Shown here in pieces: positions 4,183-8,745 of a stretch of 8,745 nucleotides of DNA (position 1 is the first letter of the stretch; every line of letters starts with the position of its first letter). The DNA is from an uncultured Saprospiraceae bacterium. Lineage in GTDB: Bacteria; Bacteroidota; Bacteroidia; Chitinophagales; Saprospiraceae. Where the stretch lies: the NCBI GenBank assembly GCA_937969485.1, contig CALBVQ010000162.1, positions 1 through 8,745 of the forward strand, given 5' to 3'. The notes under the pieces were generated by a model that was given only the letters and a program-made list of their open reading frames with translations, did no database searches and had not been told where the DNA came from. Made by a program: the position numbers and the translations under genes.

Positions 4183-6960
4183 ATGACATACGATAATTTT
4201 ACAATAAAATCTCAAGAGGCGATATTAAAAGCTCAGCAAATTGCTGGGGCATTGGATCAACAAGTAGTTGATACGGTGCATTTGGTAAGGGCAATTTCAG
4301 AAATTGACGATAAGCTATTCGAATTTCTATTCAAGAAAATTGAAGTAGACCCAAAGACACTTATTTCGAGGATTAATACCGAGATAATAAAATTGCCTAA
4401 GGTTGAAGGAGAGGCAAAACAATTTCTCAGTAACGATGCAAATGCAGCATTAGCTAAGGCGAAAAAATCCATGGCTACTTTCAATGATGAGTTCATTTCA
4501 CTTGAATTGATTCTCATGGGAATAATGCGCGGAAGTGATACTGCATCAAGAGTAATTAAAGAGCTAGGAGGAAAAGAGCGTGCATTAAAAGAGGCGATCA
4601 AAGAATTGCGAAAAGGACGAAAAGTGGATAATCAGAGTGCAGATAATGAGTACAACGCACTTTCGAAATATGCTGTAAATCTGAACGAAAGAGCAGAAAG
4701 TGGCAAGCTAGATCCAATCATAGGAAGGGATGAGGAGATTCGTAGAATCTTACATATATTATCAAGAAGAAAGAAAAACAATCCTATATGTATTGGTGAG
4801 GCTGGAGTCGGAAAAACGGCAATTGTGGAAGGGATTGCGTGGAGAATCGTGAAAGGCGATGTACCTGAAAATCTAAAGACTAAGCAGATTTTTACTTTGG
4901 ATATGGCATCGTTAGTGGCTGGCGCGAAATATAAGGGAGAGTTTGAGGAGCGATTAAAAGCGGTGATAAAAGAAGTACATAATGCGGACGGAGAGGTAAT
5001 CTTGTTCATTGATGAGATTCATACCTTGATAGGAACAGGAGGTGGTAATGGAGCAATGGATGCGGCGAATATTCTTAAGCCAGCACTAGCTAGAGGAGAG
5101 TTGCGAACTATAGGTGCGACGACACTTGATGAGTACCAGAAGTACTTTGAGAAAGATAAGGCATTGGTGAGAAGATTCCAGACAGTTTATATCGACGAGC
5201 CGAGTGTAGAAGAAACGATTTCGATCTTACGTGGAATACAAGACAAGTACGAGGTTTATCACAAGATGGAGATTCTTGATGAGGCCTTAATCGCTGCGGC
5301 AGAACTTTCGCATAGATATGTCACAGAGCGAATGTTGCCAGACAAAGCCATTGATCTTATTGATGAGGCAGCGGCAAAATTGAGATTGGAACTGGATTCG
5401 GTACCTGAGGAAATCGATGAAATGCAACGAAAAGTTCGTCAGCTAGAGATAGAAAAAGAAGCGATTAAGCGAGAGGGAACCAAGAAAAAACTCGATGCGA
5501 TTTCAGAGCAAATCGCTAACTCAAAGGAGAAACTGGATTCTATTGTTGCTGCTTGGAAGAGTGAGAAAGAAATTGTTGATCAGATGCAGAAAATCAAGGA
5601 AAGCATTGAAAATCTAGAGCACGAGGCAGATAAAGCAGAGCGAGAAAGTGATTACGAGAAGGTCGCAAAAATACGTTACGGTGACTTGAAAGAAGCAGAA
5701 GCGGCTTACGCCAAAATGGAAAAAGAACTTGAAGAATTACCGGAAGAGACAAGATTTACGAATGAGGAAGTAACGGCAAACGATATTGCAGAAGTAATTT
5801 CCAAGTGGACTGGAATTCCATTGCAAAAAATGATGAAGAGTGAGCGAGAGCGATTGCTGAAACTAGAGGAAGAAATTGGTAAAAGATTGATTGGTCAGCA
5901 TGAAGCTGTAATCGCAGTATCAGATGCTGTACGTCGCTCAAGAGCAGGATTACAAGATTCAAAAAAACCAATCGGGTCCTTTATTTTCCTTGGGCCAACG
6001 GGTGTTGGAAAGACAGAATTAGCTAAAGCATTAGCCGAGGTTTTATTTGATGATGAGAAAGCAATTACTCGTATTGATATGAGTGAATATCAAGAGAAAC
6101 ATAGTGTTTCCAGATTGGTAGGAGCGCCTCCAGGATATGTGGGATATGACGAAGGAGGGCAATTAACGGAAGCGGTCAGACGACGACCATATTCAATTGT
6201 TTTACTTGATGAGATTGAAAAAGCTCACCCTGATACATTTAATATTCTATTGCAAGTACTTGATGATGGAAGATTGACAGATAACAAAGGGAGAGAAGCG
6301 AATTTCAAGAATACCATTATCATCATGACTTCTAATATGGGAGCAGAGACGATTCTTGAAAATTTCGAAGATCTAGAAGCAATGGGCGAGAAGCACAGAG
6401 CGGATATTATTGAGACGACTAAAGTAGAGGTATTTGATTTCTTGAAAGAAAGTTTACGTCCAGAGTTTTTGAATAGGATTGATGATAAAATCATGTTCCA
6501 TCCATTAACTAAGGAAGAGATCAAAAAGATCGCAGGATTATTACTTAAGAAAGTACATAAGAATTTAGCGAAGCAGGAGCTTAAGATGGAAATTAGTGAT
6601 TCTGCACTGAATCTAATAGCTGATCTAGGGTATGATCCACAATTTGGTGCACGGCCGTTAAAGAGAGTTATTGAAAAGGAGTTGGTTAACGAATTGGCGA
6701 AGCAAGTATTACTTGGTGACTTTGTAGCTGGAGAAACTATATTTATAGGAACAGATGCAAAGGGCTTTACTTTCACTGAAACGAAAGGAGAGGATGCGGT
6801 GCCGAAGGCTAAGCGAGAAAGAAAGCAGGCTGAAAAGCGGAAGAAGATGGTTGATGATGTACTGAAAGCGAGTAAGGATTTAGATGATGCAGTAAAGGAT
6901 GTGAAAAAGGATCAAGAAAATGCGGATGGTGAAAGCGACCCTTCGACTGATAACGAGTAA
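4183..6960 (+). CDS. clpB: ClpB-type AAA+ disaggregase with C-terminal extension
   Basis: 925 residues; cytosolic ATP-driven hexamer that, with DnaK/DnaJ/GrpE, pulls polypeptides out of aggregates. Domains in order: Clp N-domain (about 1-148); AAA+ module 1 with Walker A GEAGVGKT (205-212), Walker B FIDE (275-278), pore loop GAKYKGEF with Tyr250, and arginines 330-331; a long coiled-coil M domain (about 405-525), the mark of ClpB over ClpC and ClpA; AAA+ module 2 with Walker A GPTGVGKT (604-611), Walker B LLDE (674-677), pore loop GYVGYDEGG (651-659), sensor-1 Asn718, Arg765 and sensor-2 GARP (822-825). No ClpP-binding loop is evident. The first Walker A has Ala where Pro is usual. The family normally ends near residue 865; here about 60 more Lys/Glu/Asp-rich residues follow. 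ATG 4183 gives the standard N-terminus. Monocistronic, with its own promoter candidate, leader hairpin and strong terminator. Confidence 0.97.
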   Translation: MTYDNFTIKSQEAILKAQQIAGALDQQVVDTVHLVRAISEIDDKLFEFLFKKIEVDPKTLISRINTEIIKLPKVEGEAKQFLSNDANAALAKAKKSMATFNDEFISLELILMGIMRGSDTASRVIKELGGKERALKEAIKELRKGRKVDNQSADNEYNALSKYAVNLNERAESGKLDPIIGRDEEIRRILHILSRRKKNNPICIGEAGVGKTAIVEGIAWRIVKGDVPENLKTKQIFTLDMASLVAGAKYKGEFEERLKAVIKEVHNADGEVILFIDEIHTLIGTGGGNGAMDAANILKPALARGELRTIGATTLDEYQKYFEKDKALVRRFQTVYIDEPSVEETISILRGIQDKYEVYHKMEILDEALIAAAELSHRYVTERMLPDKAIDLIDEAAAKLRLELDSVPEEIDEMQRKVRQLEIEKEAIKREGTKKKLDAISEQIANSKEKLDSIVAAWKSEKEIVDQMQKIKESIENLEHEADKAERESDYEKVAKIRYGDLKEAEAAYAKMEKELEELPEETRFTNEEVTANDIAEVISKWTGIPLQKMMKSERERLLKLEEEIGKRLIGQHEAVIAVSDAVRRSRAGLQDSKKPIGSFIFLGPTGVGKTELAKALAEVLFDDEKAITRIDMSEYQEKHSVSRLVGAPPGYVGYDEGGQLTEAVRRRPYSIVLLDEIEKAHPDTFNILLQVLDDGRLTDNKGREANFKNTIIIMTSNMGAETILENFEDLEAMGEKHRADIIETTKVEVFDFLKESLRPEFLNRIDDKIMFHPLTKEEIKKIAGLLLKKVHKNLAKQELKMEISDSALNLIADLGYDPQFGARPLKRVIEKELVNELAKQVLLGDFVAGETIFIGTDAKGFTFTETKGEDAVPKAKRERKQAEKRKKMVDDVLKASKDLDDAVKDVKKDQENADGESDPSTDNE

Positions 6961-7089
6961 TTAAAAGTTGAGTAATTACTGAATGTTGGCCGTTTTGTGA
7001 TGGTTGTTGTGCTGGTTTGCTCAGGGTTCTCTAGCTTACCAAATAAGTTCGGATGTTTCAACTTCACAATGAATAATATTATATAAGTT

Positions 7090-7124
7090 AAATAGCCCAC
7101 CAGATTTTGATGGGCTATTTTTTT
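7090..7124 (+). terminator. Intrinsic terminator of clpB
   Basis: AAATAGCCCA (7090-7099) pairs with TGGGCTATTT (7111-7120), and the T run continues to 7124, about 130 bases after the clpB stop codon. The symmetric A and T ends could make it work weakly in the other direction too. This is the clearest terminator in the window. Confidence 0.9.
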
Positions 7125-7157
7125 ATCCTCAAATACCATATTGTATTTTTTGAGTAA

Positions 7158-7194
7158 AAATTAGCGAAGCGTATATTTCGCAGGTAGTTCAAGA
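7158..7194 (+). repeat. GCGAAG hairpin module, copy 2
   Basis: Bases 7158-7171 are identical to 332-345. GCGAAG (7164-7169) pairs with TTTCGC (7176-7181), with one G-T, around a 6-base loop that differs from copy 1. The downstream landmark TTCAAGA (7188-7194) is shared too. Variation in the loop with a kept stem hints that the fold matters. The MITE-like element starts 5 bases later. Confidence 0.6.
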
Positions 7195-7199
7195 TGTAA

Positions 7200-7356
7200 T
7201 ACCAATTCTGTTTAAATTTCGCATATTTTCAAGTTTATAAAAGCAATTACTTCGTTAGAAATACTCATGATAGCTAAGGCTATCCTTGCGTTTTACTTGA
7301 TTTTATAATTCTTGAAAATAAAGTGAAACCTTTGAAACCTTAAAACAGAATTGGTA
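7200..7356. mobile_element. Complete 157-bp MITE-like element with TAA target duplication
   Basis: Terminal inverted repeats TACCAATTCTGTTT (7200-7213) and its reverse complement (7343-7356) are perfect over 14 bases. The arms continue to match imperfectly inward: TATTTTCAAG at 7224-7233 against CTTGAAAATA at 7312-7321, then TTATAAAA against TTTTATAA, so the whole element can fold into a long hairpin. An internal stem GATAGC/GCTATC lies near the middle (about 7269-7284). TAA flanks both ends (7197-7199 and 7357-7359). There is no open reading frame, so it would need a transposase supplied elsewhere; none is in the window. A half copy is at 1-56 and an end remnant at 3746-3760. Confidence 0.8.
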
Positions 7357-7362
7357 TAATAA

Positions 7363-7432
7363 ATTTTCTAATTGACAATCAGAGTCCAAGCTCTCATGAC
7401 GAAAACCCAATGAAATATTCGGCTTAAAAGGG
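7363..7432 (+). repeat. Intergenic module B, copy 3, with hairpin deleted
   Basis: ATTTTCTAATT (7363-7373) repeats 378-388. GTCCAAGCTCT (7384-7394) matches the start of the 26-base core of copies 1 and 2 with one extra A, and GACGAAAACC onward (7398-7432) matches 3909-3945. In between, 42 bases of copy 2 (3867-3908), nearly the whole hairpin, are replaced by three bases. The right end overlaps the last codons of the minus-strand lipoprotein gene. Confidence 0.55.
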
Positions 7433-8080
7433 TTGTATTCTACAATTTGAACATGTAAAAGTTATAGCTGCAACAGTGATCCAATTACCAGGAGTTGTTA
7501 CATCTTCAGCTTGAAAAATAATAGGGACTGTGGCATTACCACAATAAACACCTAATGGTAATCCACTTGGCCAAAGTCCACCATATTGGTATGAATACGA
7601 ACCTGAAATTGTACCTAAATCCCACGTGGCTGTACCTGCCAAAATCCGGAAATTTCCTGACATCCCGGGGACAGTATTGAACCCAAAGAAACCCGCAAAA
7701 AGACAAGGTTGATTTAACGAAGTTGGAAAATTACAAGACCCATTTGCTCGAAGCAACTCGTTTATAAATGCACCCTGATAAAATGGAACATTAGCTAAAG
7801 CTGGTGAACCTGCGAGATCAACAAATCTTACGCCTGCTCTACAATCTATATTGGTAGGGTCAGAAGCATTTGCTTCATGAGAAAACTCGGAGTCTTCAAG
7901 TCGCTGAATCTCTTTTGCCAGATATTCTTCATCAACATAGCTTTCAATTACTGCATTAGCGGTTATATCTTCTTGAAAATTTGGGGAAATCTCTTCTTTT
8001 TTACAAGAGTGAAAAAAAACAGAGATGAGAAATAAAATGACAACTGCTGAAATTGAGGAATTAAGTTTTAAAGCTTTCAT
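7424..8080 (-). CDS. Putative surface-exposed lipoprotein, unknown function
   Basis: No family is recognised. An in-frame ATG at 8128 would add 16 residues ahead of the signal sequence; I chose ATG 8080 (218 residues) because it begins a lipoprotein signal directly: MKALKLN, a hydrophobic core, then VFFHSC with Cys26 as lipidation site. Cys26 is followed by KKEE, which fits the K-(D/E)2 type lipoprotein export signal described for surface lipoproteins in Capnocytophaga and other Bacteroidetes, so it may face outward. An acidic linker (27-70) leads to a Gly/Ser/aromatic-rich, beta-looking region with Cys80, 116, 126, 180, 210 and 213, enough for three disulfides. The last codons lie inside a dispersed repeat, so the original C-terminus may have been changed. 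A perfect -7 box lies at 8166-8173. No terminator is visible. Confidence 0.8.
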   Translation of the reverse strand: MKALKLNSSISAVVILFLISVFFHSCKKEEISPNFQEDITANAVIESYVDEEYLAKEIQRLEDSEFSHEANASDPTNIDCRAGVRFVDLAGSPALANVPFYQGAFINELLRANGSCNFPTSLNQPCLFAGFFGFNTVPGMSGNFRILAGTATWDLGTISGSYSYQYGGLWPSGLPLGVYCGNATVPIIFQAEDVTTPGNWITVAAITFTCSNCRIQPF

Positions 8081-8441
8081 ACTAAAAATTTTACTTGTGA
8101 ATAATAAATGAATTTCTAACTGCAACATGCTTTGACAAAATATATACTATGCATATTGCCGAGATCAAAAATAAACCGCAAGCACAAATAGTTTTTTACA
8201 AAATTTACAGCAATCACTTTGGCTCAAGATTAAAATTTTATGCTGATTGATGGGCTGTAAATTATTTAACTATCTGTAAACCAACAAATTAAAAAATCAC
8301 AAAATTGAGCGAAAAACTTAACTCCAAAACATTAAAACACTAATTTAATAGTAGGAAATTATCAAGTGCTAAATTTGATAGAACTTAAACATTGTATGAA
8401 TACAATCTAATCAATAGCCTCCCAGATAATTAAAAGAAAAA
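8081..8441. other. AT-rich non-coding region between minus-strand genes
   Basis: No gene is supported. It holds the leader and promoter candidate of the lipoprotein gene (8166-8173) and a weak inverted repeat, TATCAA (8360-8365) with TTGATA (8375-8380). It contains none of the repeat modules found elsewhere in the window. No clear terminator for the small membrane protein gene is seen. Confidence 0.5.
8166..8173 (-). promoter_or_regulatory. -7 box candidate for the lipoprotein gene
   Basis: Read on the minus strand this is TATTTTTG, a perfect TAnnTTTG box, placing the transcription start about 75-80 bases before ATG 8080. A TTG at the usual 19-21-base spacing is not seen, so the call is tentative. 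Confidence 0.3.
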
Positions 8442-8705
8442 TTAATTAATATATAAAGTTTGATGCATCTCCAACCAATAAAACATGGAGTAAAACACAC
8501 CAAATACTAGAAGATTCACGCATACATATGTGAACCAAAAATGTAACATGTTTATAATCGAATTTAATGAGGCGTTCTTTCCAAAGAAACGAATCTTTCG
8601 ATTAAGAACAAGAGCAATTGGAATATTAATACATAGGATAACTAAAATAAAAAACCACAAAAATAGACCTAATCCTATTGCAGATTGCAAATAAATTATT
8701 TTCAT
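8442..8705 (-). CDS. Small two-helix membrane protein, unknown
   Basis: 87 residues, not recognised. Two strongly hydrophobic segments are visible (about 8-34 and 54-78), separated by a basic loop 'NRKIRFFGKNAS' (35-46); by the positive-inside rule the loop would be cytoplasmic and both ends outside. ATG 8705 is the only good start. Bases upstream are cut by the window end, so the promoter and any operon partner cannot be judged. The AT-rich composition alone can create hydrophobic frames, but two well-formed helices with a charged loop argue for a real gene. No terminator follows. Confidence 0.5.
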   Translation of the reverse strand: MKIIYLQSAIGLGLFLWFFILVILCINIPIALVLNRKIRFFGKNASLNSIINMLHFWFTYVCVNLLVFGVFYSMFYWLEMHQTLYIN

Positions 8706-8745
8706 ATTTTCCCTACTTCATTAATCTCGCAACTGGATAAAGGTT

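Noticed and set aside
6225..6776. Long minus-strand frame (183 codons) within clpB, and several shorter ones
   Set aside because: They are antisense to a highly conserved gene; the peptides are Ser/Leu/Ile-rich shadows with no domain features.
4183..6960. ClpC rather than ClpB
   Set aside because: The long coiled-coil middle domain of about 120 residues and the absence of a UVR motif and of an evident ClpP-binding loop favour ClpB.
7202..7354. Alternative element boundaries with TA duplication (Tc1/IS630 style)
   Set aside because: TA flanks CC...GG, but removing that version leaves a site 5 bases longer than the related empty site, whereas TAA with TACC...GGTA fits exactly. Not fully excluded with one comparison.
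8081..8128. ATG 8128 as start of the lipoprotein
   Set aside because: It would place 16 residues before the signal peptide; ATG 8080 gives a normal lipoprotein signal length.

Overview
The window looks like chromosomal DNA of a Bacteroidota (Bacteroidetes) bacterium; the genus cannot be told from what is visible. The pointers are: AT-rich sequence; start codons without a clear Shine-Dalgarno; several matches to the phylum's -7 box TAnnTTTG; an 'alternative GlmU' sugar nucleotidyltransferase of the kind seen in Bacteroidetes; a secreted DUF2147 protein; and a lipoprotein whose cysteine is followed by KKEE, like the surface-export signal described in this phylum.

Layout: 1-529 is non-coding, full of repeats, and ends in a strong bidirectional terminator. 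On the minus strand follow a 71-residue conserved-type small protein (530-745) and a DUF2147 secreted protein (853-1278). Divergently, on the plus strand, lie a Cys-rich putative lipoprotein (1541-2158) and the GlmU-like enzyme (2215-3420). A 762-bp non-coding stretch with repeats (3421-4182) carries a good promoter candidate and a 5'-leader hairpin for clpB (4183-6960), which is closed by a textbook terminator (7090-7124). Another repeat block (7158-7432) contains a complete 157-bp MITE-like element. It abuts, and slightly overlaps, the 3' end of a minus-strand lipoprotein gene (7424-8080). A small two-helix membrane protein (8442-8705, minus) ends the window.

The genes do not form an evident pathway: ClpB is a housekeeping disaggregase, the GlmU-like enzyme belongs to UDP-GlcNAc supply, and the others are envelope proteins of unknown role. 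No CRISPR, defence, phage or biosynthetic cluster is visible.

The most unusual content is non-coding. Three intergenic regions share related modules in different arrangements: a short GCGAAG hairpin, a long inverted-repeat element with ends TACCAATTCTG, and a module with a conserved 26-bp core that folds into a hairpin. A related 'empty site' inside the window lets the insertion boundaries and a TAA target duplication be inferred for the element. ClpB also carries a charged C-terminal tail of about 60 residues beyond the usual end of the family.
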